In this document: piece by piece, positions 1 to 8,335 of the stretch
Numbering within the stretch: position 1 is the stretch's first letter
How the letters are laid out: each line of letters begins with the position of its first letter
NCBI GenBank assembly: GCA_047974415.1
Contig: JBKECH010000118.1
Coordinates: 1-50,543 of the forward strand
Reading direction: 5' to 3'
Origin: JBKEAJ01 sp047974415
Lineage (GTDB): Bacteria; Bacteroidota; Bacteroidia; Bacteroidales; Prolixibacteraceae
Length of the DNA: 50,543 nt
Position numbers and translations under genes: made by a program
The notes under the pieces: model-generated
Seen by the model: only the letters and a program-made list of their open reading frames with translations
Told to the model about the DNA's origin: nothing
Databases searched by the model: none

Positions 1-126
1 TATGCCTTTCAAGGAAGCATGACAGAGCTACAAGACTATGAAAACAGCAACTATTCAGGTAGTTATTGCTCATGGAAAATAATAATTCTAAATCCAAGTA
101 CTTTGTCTGGATGGGCAGGAAATTAA
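1..126 (+). CDS. C-terminal fragment of an unrecognised protein, cut by the window edge
   Basis: Frame 1 is open from the first base to a TAA at 124-126 and gives about 41 residues rich in Tyr, Ser and Asn, ending in SGWAGN. I do not recognise a family. The next ORF lies in the same frame after only two codons (GGC TAA), so the two could be a single gene broken by two stop codons or two tightly packed genes. The surrounding sequence is full of broken genes and insertion-sequence debris, so this may itself be a pseudogene tail. Confidence 0.3.
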   Translation, partial: YAFQGSMTELQDYENSNYSGSYCSWKIIILNPSTLSGWAGN

Positions 127-132
127 GGCTAA

Positions 133-273
133 ATGAATGACGTAGTAATAACAGAATACAATAGAGACACAGTATACTGGACAGGGATAGACACTCAAAC
201 AAAAGAACCAGTATCAATATACGCAGGCGATATAAACACCAATCAGGGCTCAAATATAATTAACTTTAACTAA
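133..273 (+). CDS. Small ORF of unknown function (46 aa)
   Basis: An ATG at 133 opens a 46-codon frame ending at TAA 271-273. The product has no signal peptide, membrane segment or motif I recognise. It starts six bases after the stop of the upstream fragment, in the same reading frame, and ends seven bases before the next ATG at 281. The tight spacing suggests an operon of small genes or the remains of one longer gene. Coding status is uncertain. Confidence 0.25.
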   Translation: MNDVVITEYNRDTVYWTGIDTQTKEPVSIYAGDINTNQGSNIINFN

Positions 274-280
274 AAACAAC

Positions 281-523
281 ATGAACACAATAATATCAAT
301 CTGAAGCCTACTACTCATCTTCGCATGGAAGGTAAACGGGCAAGACTCTATCCCAAGCGCACTAAAAAATGGATTAGAATCCTTAAACCTAACTTATCAC
401 CCAAAAGAACATTACAATGAAGACGAAAGCAAGTCTGACAAGACGCTTAGTTGGGACGAGGGATGTCCTGTAGTTCACCTAAGGGTAATGACAGCCGAAT
501 TTAACCATACCGATGAACAATGA
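281..523 (+). pseudogene. Small secreted-protein gene interrupted by an in-frame TGA
   Basis: The ATG at 281 starts MNTIISI, then meets TGA at 302-304. The same frame continues open with a hydrophobic stretch (SLLLIFAW) and a signal-cleavage-like end (VNGQDS), then about 60 polar residues to TGA 521-523. Read through the first TGA, it looks like a short exported protein. No ATG, GTG or TTG start follows the TGA until near the 3' end, so the gene looks inactivated. Other genes in the window use TGA as a normal stop, so recoding is unlikely. No family is recognised. Confidence 0.35.
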
Positions 524-579
524 ATACTTTATGTTTCATTTTTCAGTATGAATTCTTTGATATATAGCAATCTCAATGC

Positions 580-673
580 TACCGCTTATTTTCAGTGGGT
601 TATAGTTGGACTATCATCGAAAAATAGCCGATTTTTTTGTTGAAAATATTTTTGCGAGTGAAAGTTGGGCTAG
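580..673. mobile_element. Solo end of an IS1634-like element
   Basis: About 94 bases closely match 16010-16103, which is one end of the deleted IS1634-like element at 15136-16103. The match ends in the same 18-base inverted-repeat sequence, gagtgaaagttgggctag (656-673). No transposase sequence and no opposite end are found nearby. It abuts the istA remnant at 673, which begins in mid-gene, so the element probably inserted into an IS21 copy and later deletion removed the rest. Confidence 0.6.
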
Positions 674-1129
674 GCATTAGTCGCAACTCTATCAATGCCT
701 ATGTGGCTTAGTTTAAGTCATGCACGCAGAGCATTGATGAACTTTTGGAGCTGGAGGAATTACAGTTGTCCGAGCTATTTACCACTCACGCCACACTCAT
801 ATCAGAACGCTATGACGAACTGATGAACAGGTTTGAACAGATCAATCAAGCTTACATATCAACGCATTTATTATCCGATGCGAGATATGACATTCTTCTC
901 CTTGTCAGAACTCAATTGCGAGATTCATTATCTTTTAGAGGGGTGTAATAATCTACTTTTTAAACGCAAGGAGGCTAGTCGAAGAGAGCTATTTCTATCG
1001 GTAGAACACAGCTATCTCAAGCCACTTCCAAGCAGTCCATTTCAGCTCAAGTCATATTGTCGAGGCAAGGTTCAGAAGATAGGCTATGTTTATAGTTTTG
1101 ACGCATTGAGTTTTGAGATGTCAGGGTAA
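673..1129 (+). pseudogene. Decayed, internally deleted IS21-family istA transposase
   Basis: From 673 the frame reads GISRNSINAYVA, a TAG stop (709-711), then a segment continuing to about 850. This matches the N-terminal helix-turn-helix region of IS21-type IstA. A different frame, open to 1129, then reads RDMTFFSLSELN, a Lys/Arg-rich LLFKRKEASRRELF stretch, and YLKPLPSSPF, which resemble the region after the IstA catalytic core. The DDE catalytic core is missing, so the two ends are joined by a deletion with a frame change near 850-880. No istB is present. It cannot be active. Confidence 0.6.
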
Positions 1130-1140
1130 TTGTTTATTTT

Positions 1141-1282
1141 CGCTAGATATAAATATAAGAACACATGAAACCTTCATGAAGTAGGCTATAAGCCTAACTA
1201 CGCACAGGAGGATAATTAATAAACCAGCAAAAGCATAAAGCCTAAGGCTTACAGCTTATTGCAGAATTTTAAACAGATGAAA
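1141..1282 (+). repeat. Dispersed intergenic repeat R, copy 1 (runs into the serC start)
   Basis: About 140 bases align with 16132-16280. Shared blocks include an ACCTTCATG/AGTAGGCTATA segment, ACACAGGAGGATAA (ACGCAGGAGGATAA here), a block rich in AAAGCCTAA, and GCAGAATTTTAAACAG at the right end. The serC start codon at 1277 falls in the last bases of the repeat, where the other copy has ACG. This copy has lost part of the left block that copies 2 and 3 share. It contains the short palindrome AGGCTATAAGCCT. It lies just downstream of insertion-sequence remnants, as does copy 2. Confidence 0.6.
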
Positions 1283-2347
1283 ACTCACAACTTTTTTGCA
1301 GGTCCGTCAATAATCTCGGAATACGCATTGGATAGGACGTCCGAAGCAGTACGGAACTTCGCAGGCATGGGGCTATCGGTGATGGAAATTTCGCATCGGA
1401 GTTCGCAATTTGTCGATGTAATAGAGACTGCACGCGCCAAGGTGAAATCCATACTTGGAGTTCCTGATGGCTACAGTGTTCTCTTCCTTCAGGGTGGGGC
1501 GAGTCTTCAGTTTCTGATGTTGGCATACAACCTATATAAAAAGAAGGTCTCGTATTTGGACACAGGGGTGTGGTCTAAGAAAGCCATCGAGGCAGCGAGT
1601 TTCTTTGGGGCTCCCAATGTTGTGGCTTCGTCGTCAGATAAAACATATTCCTACATTCCTGAGTTTAGTGCTGACGGCGACGAGGACTATCTGCACATCA
1701 CCACCAATAATACGATATATGGCACACGCTTACAAAGCGACCCCGATGTGGATGTGCCTTTGGTGGCTGACATGTCGTCGGATATTTTTAGCAGACCGGT
1801 GGACGTTGGCAAGTACGACCTGATTTATGCTGGGGCACAGAAGAACATTGGTCCATCGGGAGCAACTTTAGTGATTGTACGCAACGATGCACTTACCAAA
1901 GATAGCAAAAATATACCCACAATACTAGATTACAGGACACATATCAAGGCGGAGTCTATGTACAATACCCCCGCCACATTGCCCATATTTGTTTGCCTGC
2001 AGACGCTAACTTGGCTGGAGGAGCTTGGGGGTATACCTGCAATTATGGAAATCAACAACAAGAAGGCTGGCATTTTGTATGACGAAATAGACCGAAACAC
2101 CATGTTCAAATGCCCTGTACCCAACATAGCGCACCGCTCCAACATGAATGTTTGTTTTGTTATGACATCAGAATATGCAAACAAAGAAGAGGAATTTATT
2201 ATCTTTGCCCAGCAATGCCATTGCCTTGGACTGAAAGGGCATCGTAGCGTTGGAGGCTTCAGAGCATCGATATATAATGCCATGCCAACCGAAAGTGTCG
2301 AGGTGCTGGTGCAGTGCATGAAGGATTTTGAAAAAAAGTATAAATAG
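1277..2347 (+). CDS. serC: Phosphoserine aminotransferase
   Basis: This 356-residue protein converts 3-phosphohydroxypyruvate and glutamate to phosphoserine in serine synthesis, and can also act in vitamin B6 synthesis. It is a class V PLP enzyme. It starts MKTHNFFAGPS, typical of the family, carries HRSSQF near residue 43 and the PLP-lysine region YAGAQKNIGPSG (about residues 184-195), and ends with HRSVGGFRASIYNA. An in-frame ATG six codons upstream (1259) is possible, but the start used gives the usual N-terminus. The DUF1015 gene begins 10 bases downstream. In many Bacteroidales serA lies between the two, but it is absent here. Confidence 0.95.
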   Translation: MKTHNFFAGPSIISEYALDRTSEAVRNFAGMGLSVMEISHRSSQFVDVIETARAKVKSILGVPDGYSVLFLQGGASLQFLMLAYNLYKKKVSYLDTGVWSKKAIEAASFFGAPNVVASSSDKTYSYIPEFSADGDEDYLHITTNNTIYGTRLQSDPDVDVPLVADMSSDIFSRPVDVGKYDLIYAGAQKNIGPSGATLVIVRNDALTKDSKNIPTILDYRTHIKAESMYNTPATLPIFVCLQTLTWLEELGGIPAIMEINNKKAGILYDEIDRNTMFKCPVPNIAHRSNMNVCFVMTSEYANKEEEFIIFAQQCHCLGLKGHRSVGGFRASIYNAMPTESVEVLVQCMKDFEKKYK

Positions 2348-2357
2348 AATTTGTGAG

Positions 2358-3602
2358 ATGACGAAGATAAAAGCTTTCAGGGGATATAGACCTAAGCCAG
2401 AACTGGCCGAAAAGATGGCGTGTAAGCCCTATGATGTAATAAATTCCGACGAGGCTCGGCACGAAGCTGAAGGCAATGAACATTCGCTGTATCATATCAC
2501 TAGGGCAGAAATAGATTTTGCAAAGGGCGTGGACGAACACTCGCAGGAAGTGTACGATAAAGCCATGGCTAACTTCGAAAACTTTGTGGCAAAGGGCTGG
2601 TTGGTTCAGGACGATAGTCCAAAACTATATGTATATGCTCAAACGATGGAAGGTAGAACGCAATATGGATTAGTAGCAGGTGCTTCGGTTGAAGACTATC
2701 AGACGGGAGTGATAAAAAAACACGAACTCACACGCCCCGACAAGGAAGAGGATCGAATGAGGCACATTAGAAAAACAAATGCCAACATCGAACCAGTTTT
2801 TTTGTCTTATCCAGCCATTGACGACATAGACGCAATAATTTCCGAGGTGGTGCAGAGCAAAGCGCTCTATGAATTTACCTCTGCTGATGGCATCGGTCAT
2901 GCCTTTTGGGTAATAGACCAACAAAACACAATCAACACTCTTGAAACACTATTCGAAACAAAAGTACCGAACACTTACATTGCCGATGGGCATCACCGCT
3001 CGGCAGCAGCGGCTTTGGTGGCGCAGGAGCAGAAAGAAAAAAATATAAACCATACTGGTAACGAAGAATATAACTACTTCCTTGCCGTTCATTTTCCCGA
3101 CAATCAGCTGAACATTATCGACTACAATCGTTTGGTCTGCGACTTGAATGGAATGACCAAAGATGAATTTATCGAGAGGCTGTCGGCAGACTTCGAGGTG
3201 CAAAAAGCCGGAGCTTGTCAGCATAAACCACAGGCACTGCACGAATTCAGCTTCTATATAGATGGCGAATGGTATAAGATGACGGCAAAAGTGGGGAGTT
3301 ATAGCACAGACCCCATAGGAGTGCTAGATGTAACGATACTCTCGGGATTAGTGCTGGACAAAATGTTTGGCATCAAAGACTTGCGCACCGACACGCGTAT
3401 AGATTTCGTTGGGGGCATACGAGGTTTGGGCGAGTTGGAAAGACGTGTGGATAGTGGCGAAATGAAAATCGCCTTCGCGCTCTACCCCGTCAGCATGCAA
3501 CAACTTATTGACATCTCGGACAGTGGCAACATCATGCCACCAAAAACCACGTGGTTTGAACCAAAGCTCCGCTCAGGACTAGTGATACATTCGTTGCGTT
3601 GA
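2358..3602 (+). CDS. DUF1015 family protein
   Basis: The protein has 414 residues and starts MTKIKAFRGYRPKPELAEK, the usual N-terminus of DUF1015 proteins. The family hallmark TYIADGHHRSAAAA is near residue 205, and a conserved RTDTRIDFVGGIRG stretch is near residue 344. The biochemical function is not established. In Bacteroidota it commonly travels with serine-biosynthesis genes, and here it follows serC by 10 bases, so co-transcription is very likely. An in-frame ATG at 2328 would overlap serC and add ten atypical residues, so I prefer 2358. Confidence 0.85.
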   Translation: MTKIKAFRGYRPKPELAEKMACKPYDVINSDEARHEAEGNEHSLYHITRAEIDFAKGVDEHSQEVYDKAMANFENFVAKGWLVQDDSPKLYVYAQTMEGRTQYGLVAGASVEDYQTGVIKKHELTRPDKEEDRMRHIRKTNANIEPVFLSYPAIDDIDAIISEVVQSKALYEFTSADGIGHAFWVIDQQNTINTLETLFETKVPNTYIADGHHRSAAAALVAQEQKEKNINHTGNEEYNYFLAVHFPDNQLNIIDYNRLVCDLNGMTKDEFIERLSADFEVQKAGACQHKPQALHEFSFYIDGEWYKMTAKVGSYSTDPIGVLDVTILSGLVLDKMFGIKDLRTDTRIDFVGGIRGLGELERRVDSGEMKIAFALYPVSMQQLIDISDSGNIMPPKTTWFEPKLRSGLVIHSLR

Positions 3603-3607
3603 ATGCC

Positions 3608-3706
3608 TTTGCAGTCCTGACGATGCTATCAAGAAATAAATAAGAGTACACACTACGGATAGCTAAATCTATCAAAAAATAGGGCTGCCCATTGTCAAGA
3701 CTGCAA
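3608..3706. repeat. Imperfect inverted repeat between convergent genes
   Basis: The arm ttgcagtcctgacgatg (3608-3624) pairs with cattgtcaagactgcaa (3690-3706), with two mismatches over 17 bases. The interior holds a second small hairpin, gatag-ctaaat-ctatc. It fills the gap between the DUF1015 gene and a convergent sulfatase gene. It could form a long transcript stem acting on both genes, or be the remains of a small inverted-repeat element. No other copy was found in the window. Confidence 0.4.
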
Positions 3707-3719
3707 GCATAGGATGTTT

Positions 3720-5255
3720 TTACTTCTCAGTATCTTTATATTTCACCCTCAGCTCGTCTAGCTTCCTCTTCATTGTGTTTCTTATAGTCTCGTATTCACT
3801 TTTTCCGTAGAGGTTGTTCATCTCGTTGGGGTCTTCCTTCAAGTCGTACAGCTCCCAAAAGCTCTCGGGATCGTAAAAATGGATCAGCTTATATCGTTCG
3901 TCGCGTACACCGTAATGCTTCATCACCCGATGTTCGTTGGGATACTCATAGTAGTGATAGTACAGCGAATTTCGGAACTCGCCCACCTGAGTTCCGTCAA
4001 GCAATTTTTTCATAGACAGCCCCTGCATGTCGGTGGGGATATCCACACCTGCAAAATCAAGAAAAGTAGGAGCATAGTCAATGTTCTGTACAAGGTCGTG
4101 AATCACCTTGTGCCGACCTCCCAAAGCCTCAGGGATTTTTATGATGAGAGGTGTTCTGAAAGACTCCTCATACATGAAGCGCTTGTCAAACCAGCCATGC
4201 TCGCCCATATAAAAACCCTGGTCGGAGGTGTACACAATTATAGTATTGTCATACTCGCCAATTTCTTTCAGATGTCTTATCAACCTGCCGATATTATTGT
4301 CCAAAGATCTAACGCAAGCAAGATAATCTTGCATATATCTTTGAAACTTCCATTCGGTAAGTTTCCTGCCCGATAGTTTCTTGTCTTTCAGCTCATCTAT
4401 TATTGGCTGATAATAATCATTCCACGCTTTTCTGGCGTCAGTGTCCAGCTTGTTTAGCATCCTCTTGTAGGCATTGTTATGAATAGACTTGAACTCATCA
4501 TCGTCCAACATTTTCAGGTCGTAGTCCAGATACAGACTGTTCTCGATGTTCAGTTGCTGATGAGCTGCCGCCTTGCGCCCCTCGTAATTGTCGTAGAAAT
4601 TGTGTGGCAGAGGGAATTTTGTATCCTTAAACTCCGCCAGCAGAGCGGTGTCGGGCATCCATATGCGGTGTACCGCCTTGTGATGCACCAAAAGACAGAA
4701 AGGCTTGTTCTTGTCTCTTTTGTCAAGCCAGTCTATACTCTTGTCGGTGATTACATCCGTAACATATCCCCTGCTTCTTGTTGTGTCTCCTTTGCTAATA
4801 AAGTTAGTGTTATAGTAATCGCCCTGTCCAACAAGGATATCGTAATGCCCGAAGTTCTGCGGAAGGTTTCTCAGGTGCCACTTTCCTATTATTGCAGTCT
4901 GATATCCATTTTCTCCCAAAATCGAAGGGTAGGTAGCTTGCGAAGCATCAAAGCTGACCTGGTTATTAATCATTCCGTTTATGTGGTTGAACTTTCCCGT
5001 TAGCATAACCGCTCTCGACGGTCCACAAATAGAGTTGCTGACATAGCTCCTGTCGGCAAGCACACCCTCTTTTGCCAGCGCGTCAATGTTCGGCGTATTT
5101 ATATATCTGTCATCGTAAGCACTGATAGTCTGATACGAATGGTCGTCAGACATAATAAACAGAATGTTAACTTGCTTCGTTGTTTTCGTCGTCGGACTAG
5201 TGCAGGCGGTTGCAACAAGCAGTAATAATAGTGCAAAAAAGCTTTGGTTCTTCAT
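3720..5255 (-). CDS. Lipoprotein sulfatase (S1 family, formylglycine type)
   Basis: This 511-residue alkaline-phosphatase-superfamily sulfatase probably removes sulfate from glycans. A lipoprotein signal ends at VATAC (Cys18), so it should be lipid-anchored. The metal-binding start NILFIMSDDHS is near residue 30, and the active-site motif CGPSR begins at Cys77, the residue converted to formylglycine. GKWHLRN and YTSDQGFYMGEHGW follow. The C-terminus (ELYDLKEDPNEMNNLY) matches the DUF4976-type end of Bacteroidota sulfatases. The exact substrate cannot be read. No maturase gene is in the window. A MITE lies 15 bases upstream of the start, and a second sulfatase lies behind it in the same direction. 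Confidence 0.9.
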   Translation of the reverse strand: MKNQSFFALLLLLVATACTSPTTKTTKQVNILFIMSDDHSYQTISAYDDRYINTPNIDALAKEGVLADRSYVSNSICGPSRAVMLTGKFNHINGMINNQVSFDASQATYPSILGENGYQTAIIGKWHLRNLPQNFGHYDILVGQGDYYNTNFISKGDTTRSRGYVTDVITDKSIDWLDKRDKNKPFCLLVHHKAVHRIWMPDTALLAEFKDTKFPLPHNFYDNYEGRKAAAHQQLNIENSLYLDYDLKMLDDDEFKSIHNNAYKRMLNKLDTDARKAWNDYYQPIIDELKDKKLSGRKLTEWKFQRYMQDYLACVRSLDNNIGRLIRHLKEIGEYDNTIIVYTSDQGFYMGEHGWFDKRFMYEESFRTPLIIKIPEALGGRHKVIHDLVQNIDYAPTFLDFAGVDIPTDMQGLSMKKLLDGTQVGEFRNSLYYHYYEYPNEHRVMKHYGVRDERYKLIHFYDPESFWELYDLKEDPNEMNNLYGKSEYETIRNTMKRKLDELRVKYKDTEK

Positions 5256-5270
5256 ATTCTCATATATTTA

Positions 5271-5426
5271 GTGTCTGTCCATAATGTCGGGAGTCTGAAC
5301 TATAAAGTTAAATATCAAGGCTTGTCATTCTGTACACTGGGAGTTTGTGAATTGGGAGTTTACTTGTGTAAATGACTAATTCGCAAAGTGAGCGTAACGC
5401 AGATATTGGACTTTATAGACAGGCTC
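5271..5426 (-). mobile_element. MITE copy A (156 bp)
   Basis: It starts gtgtctgtccataatgtcg and ends ctttatagacaggctc, which are imperfect inverted repeats of each other. It is flanked by tattta on both sides (5265-5270 and 5427-5432), a 6-bp target duplication. It is homologous over its length to the copies at 14971, 24095 and 47884, but in the opposite orientation. It contains no ORF. It sits between two sulfatase genes, directly upstream of the start of the downstream one. Confidence 0.8.
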
Positions 5427-5437
5427 TATTTATTATA

Positions 5438-5455
5438 TGCCATAAGCCTATGGCA
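5438..5455. terminator. Small hairpin downstream of the second sulfatase gene
   Basis: The perfect 7-bp stem tgccata/tatggca has a 4-base loop. On the minus strand it lies about 90 bases after the end of the 5543-7009 sulfatase gene and is followed by an AT-rich run without a clean T tract. It could act as a weak terminator or an RNA 3'-end stabiliser. Confidence 0.35.
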
Positions 5456-5542
5456 GACAATTAATTCAATTTTTAGTGCTTCTCGTCTCTGTTTGTGATG
5501 AATGTGTACAATTTTATGTAGCAATCAATCATTCAGTACTCA

Positions 5543-7009
5543 TTATTTGTTGTTCAGTTCTTGTGACCTCAAATCATTTTGTCGCACCTCGGCTAGTTTG
5601 TTTTTTAGTTTTTGCTGATATTTTGCAAGTATGTCAGCATAGTTCTTGTCTTCAGCGAGGTTTGTATATTGCTTCGGGTCTTTGTTCATGTCGAATAGTT
5701 CCATCCCTTGTTGGGCGTCCTCTCCATATTGGATGTATGCCCAGTTTTTATCTTCTATTAAGAAGGATGTTCCGCCTAGGCTTGTCGAGAATATGAAATC
5801 CCTAAGCCCTGTGTTGGCATTGTCGAGCGTTGGTACGAGGCTTTTGCCCTGAATGTTGTGCGAATATTCGATACCAGCGAGTTCGGCAATGGTGGGGTAG
5901 ATGTCTATAAGTTCCACAAGCTCGCCACATCTTGCGGGTTTCTTGCCTGGCGTTTTGATTATAAAAGGTACTTTTACAGACTCCTCGTGCAATGAGACTT
6001 TCATCCAGAAGTCATGCTCACCAAGGTGAAAGCCATGGTCCGACACCAGAACCACAATGGTGTTGTCTTCCAGGCCTTCACTTTTCAGGGTTTCTAAGAC
6101 CTGCCCCAGCATGTCGTCCACAAAAGCAACAGAAGAATAGTATGCTGCAACGGCTTTCTTTTGTTGTTCGATGCTCATCTGTCCGTTGGTAGATGTAACG
6201 TAATTGATACCCCTTTGGGGAATGTCGCTCCAGTCGTCTTTTATTTTTGTTGGTAGCTGAATACTGTCGTAATTATACTCGTCAAAATATCTTGATGGAG
6301 CAACCCAAGGCACATGAGGTCTGACAAAACCTAACGCAAGGAAGAAAGCTTCGTTCTTGTGAGCTCTTATCAGTTCGCAAGCCTTGTTGGCAGCTTGTTT
6401 GTCAGCATTTTCCAAATCAGCACCACTGCCTCTGACAATGGTCATCACATTTCCACCCTTGCGTTCTATTTCCCCGTCGGGGTTGTTCTGCACAAGCTCC
6501 GCCTTGCCTGGCAATTGCCATTCTGGAGCCTTGCAGTTGTACCGTTCGCCCCACGATAGGCTGTCATCTGCTCCGTTACTGCCTTTCTCAATGTCTATGG
6601 GTATGCCCATATGAAAAATCTTGCTTACCCGAGCTGTGTAGTAACCTTCGTCCTTGAATAATTGAGCGAGCGACTGCCTACTGCCCACATTCTCTCTGCC
6701 ATTAGTGTATCCAAAGGTATTGGTGGCGTGAGGGTAGTAGCCAAACATAAATGATGCTCTGGATGGGCCACACACGGGAAACTGGCAATATGCCCGATTG
6801 AAGATTGTAGCCTCGGATGCTAGTTTATCAATGTTTGGAGTCTTTGCACCTTCTGGGTTGTAGGCAGAAATTGCTCTTGTCGTTAGGTCGTCAATTGTTA
6901 TGAACAGAACGTTCTTCTTGTCAGGTTTCGGCTCTTTGCAGGAAGCGAGGAAACATGTACAAATTATAGCAATAGATATAGAGCCGAGGATGATTCTTTT
7001 ATTTTTCAT
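5543..7009 (-). CDS. Lipoprotein sulfatase, iduronate-2-sulfatase-like (S1 family)
   Basis: The protein has 488 residues. A lipoprotein signal ends at LASC (Cys24). The metal site NVLFITIDDLTTRA is near residue 33, and the catalytic motif CGPSR starts at Cys80 (formylglycine after maturation). The stretch FFLALGFVRPHVPWVAPSRYF is typical of the iduronate-2-sulfatase-like subgroup, as is VSDHGFHLGEHDFWMKVSLHEES. Family knowledge suggests glycosaminoglycan or other sulfated-polysaccharide desulfation at the cell surface; the substrate is inferred. It is co-directional with the other sulfatase gene, but the 287-base gap between them contains a MITE, so they may not share one transcript. Confidence 0.9.
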   Translation of the reverse strand: MKNKRIILGSISIAIICTCFLASCKEPKPDKKNVLFITIDDLTTRAISAYNPEGAKTPNIDKLASEATIFNRAYCQFPVCGPSRASFMFGYYPHATNTFGYTNGRENVGSRQSLAQLFKDEGYYTARVSKIFHMGIPIDIEKGSNGADDSLSWGERYNCKAPEWQLPGKAELVQNNPDGEIERKGGNVMTIVRGSGADLENADKQAANKACELIRAHKNEAFFLALGFVRPHVPWVAPSRYFDEYNYDSIQLPTKIKDDWSDIPQRGINYVTSTNGQMSIEQQKKAVAAYYSSVAFVDDMLGQVLETLKSEGLEDNTIVVLVSDHGFHLGEHDFWMKVSLHEESVKVPFIIKTPGKKPARCGELVELIDIYPTIAELAGIEYSHNIQGKSLVPTLDNANTGLRDFIFSTSLGGTSFLIEDKNWAYIQYGEDAQQGMELFDMNKDPKQYTNLAEDKNYADILAKYQQKLKNKLAEVRQNDLRSQELNNK

Positions 7010-7035
7010 GTTTCGATATTAAGTTGTTATGTTAG

Positions 7036-7052
7036 ATTTTATAGACAGCCTC
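7036..7052 (-). repeat. One-ended relic of the MITE family
   Basis: The bases ttttatagacagcctc match the end of the MITE family (ttatagacaggctc in copy A). No interior or opposite end is present. It lies in the 46-base gap between kdsA and the second sulfatase gene. The match is short and could be fortuitous. Confidence 0.3.
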
Positions 7053-7055
7053 TAA

Positions 7056-7877
7056 TTATTTGTTCATTTCATTGATGCATCTGTATAGTTTTGTCATCCT
7101 TTCCATTAGTCCTCTAAACCTAGACAGTTCTAGCATGTTTGCGCCGTCGGATTTTGCCTCTGAGGGTTTAGGATGAGTTTCGATAAAGAGTCCGTCGGCA
7201 CCACTTGCAATGGCAGCGCGCGATATTGTTTCTATCATCTCGGGTTCGCCACCTGTTACTCCGCTGGCTTGGTTAGGTTTTTGTAGCGAGTGGGTAACGT
7301 CCATAATCACAGGATGTCCGAAGCTCTTCATTTTAGGAATCGATCGAAAGTCTACAATCAGGTCGCCATAGCCAAAGCTACTGCCACGCTCGGTAAGCAT
7401 AACTTTGTTGTTGCGGCATTCAATTATCTTTTGGGCTGCAAATTTCATACTGTCAGGCGATAGGAATTGTCCTTTTTTTATGTTCACAATCTTCCCAGTT
7501 TTTGCGGCTGCTTCTAAGATATCGCTTTGCCGACATAAGAATGCAGGAATCTGGATGATATCCACTACTTCGCCTGCCATTGTAGCTTCCGAAGCGCTAT
7601 GGATGTCTGTTACAATTGGCACCGAGAACTCTGCGCGTACCTTTTCAAGTAGTTTTAGCCCTGCCGTGTCGCCGATTCCAGTAAACGATGCACTTTTGCT
7701 ACGATTTGCTTTTCTATACGAACTTTTGAACACAAAGGGAATGTTAAGCTTGCTACAAACATCGCATAAATGCTCGGCAGTTCTCATTATCAGGTCCTCG
7801 TTTTCGATAACACAAGGACCAGCAAGCACAAAAAAAGAAGTTCGGTTCTTTTCAAAAAAACTATTTGTTATATCCAT
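7056..7877 (-). CDS. kdsA: 3-deoxy-8-phosphooctulonate synthase (Kdo-8-P synthase)
   Basis: The 273-residue enzyme condenses phosphoenolpyruvate with arabinose-5-phosphate to give Kdo-8-phosphate, the precursor of the lipid A inner-core sugar. Motifs visible are FVLAGPCVIEN near residue 16, FKSSYRKANRS near residue 49, IKKGQFLSP near residue 133, and a GADGLFIETHPKPSEAKSDG segment close to the C-terminus. Length is normal for the family. The cytosolic product feeds the Kdo pathway, whose transferase (waaA) is at 45980-47218. Confidence 0.95.
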   Translation of the reverse strand: MDITNSFFEKNRTSFFVLAGPCVIENEDLIMRTAEHLCDVCSKLNIPFVFKSSYRKANRSKSASFTGIGDTAGLKLLEKVRAEFSVPIVTDIHSASEATMAGEVVDIIQIPAFLCRQSDILEAAAKTGKIVNIKKGQFLSPDSMKFAAQKIIECRNNKVMLTERGSSFGYGDLIVDFRSIPKMKSFGHPVIMDVTHSLQKPNQASGVTGGEPEMIETISRAAIASGADGLFIETHPKPSEAKSDGANMLELSRFRGLMERMTKLYRCINEMNK

Positions 7878-7929
7878 AATATAAAAAAAAATCAGTGTTT
7901 AGTTATATCTTGCTTTTTTGGCGTAGATA

Positions 7930-8256
7930 GTGTTCCGTGCTCATTGTTTATGGAGTTTTGGTATTTGCCTAACAACCTTGATGAGCACATTGGGTACAAA
8001 AATATATCAGAAAAAGGCAAATACAAAAGAATTTGAAGGATTTTGTTGCAAAGCACAAAAAAATATTGTCGAAGGGTTTGTATGCAATGTAGATATATTG
8101 TTGTGGGACTTTTGTAGATATGCTTTATTTACTAAAAAGGGTTTTGTGGGCTATGATTATGTTTTTTGTAAGGATGTATGTTTTACACCAAAAATGAGAG
8201 ATTACATTTGGGAGGAGATGGAAATAAGAAAGGAGGAAATTAATCCTCCTTTTTGA
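7930..8256 (+). CDS. Doubtful ORF of unknown function (108 aa)
   Basis: An open frame of 108 codons lies in the roughly 500-base gap between the divergent kdsA and peroxiredoxin genes. The predicted protein is Cys- and Phe-rich and resembles no family I know. Its last codons overlap a hairpin at 8229-8254. A neighbouring frame at 7950-8036 also looks coding-like (reading EFWYLPNNLDEHIGY), so this may be a frameshifted gene relic. Apart from this frame, the hairpin and a weak MITE relic near 8336, I see nothing in the gap. Confidence 0.2.
   Translation: MFRAHCLWSFGICLTTLMSTLGTKIYQKKANTKEFEGFCCKAQKNIVEGFVCNVDILLWDFCRYALFTKKGFVGYDYVFCKDVCFTPKMRDYIWEEMEIRKEEINPPF
8229..8254 (+). terminator. Rho-independent-type hairpin
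   Basis: The stem aaaggagg/cctccttt encloses a short AT-rich loop and is followed by a T run on the plus strand. Read on the minus strand, it lies about 120 bases past the peroxiredoxin stop and is followed by a broken T run, so it may also end that transcript. Confidence 0.55.
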
Positions 8257-8335
8257 TTAGTGTTCGTACATATTGTCAAGAACCTTAGATAGTTAATCAA
8301 CTCCGATGGTGTGATGTTATTACGGAGTCTATAAT

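Noticed and set aside
281..523. TGA read as tryptophan or selenocysteine
   Set aside because: Many intact genes in the window end in TGA, no recoding structure is visible, and the region is full of broken genes.
3879..5003. Plus-strand ORFs of 165 and 174 codons opposite the first sulfatase
   Set aside because: They are shadows of a clear sulfatase gene and have no family features.
7405..7884. Plus-strand ORF of 159 codons opposite kdsA
   Set aside because: It mirrors kdsA and has no recognisable domain.
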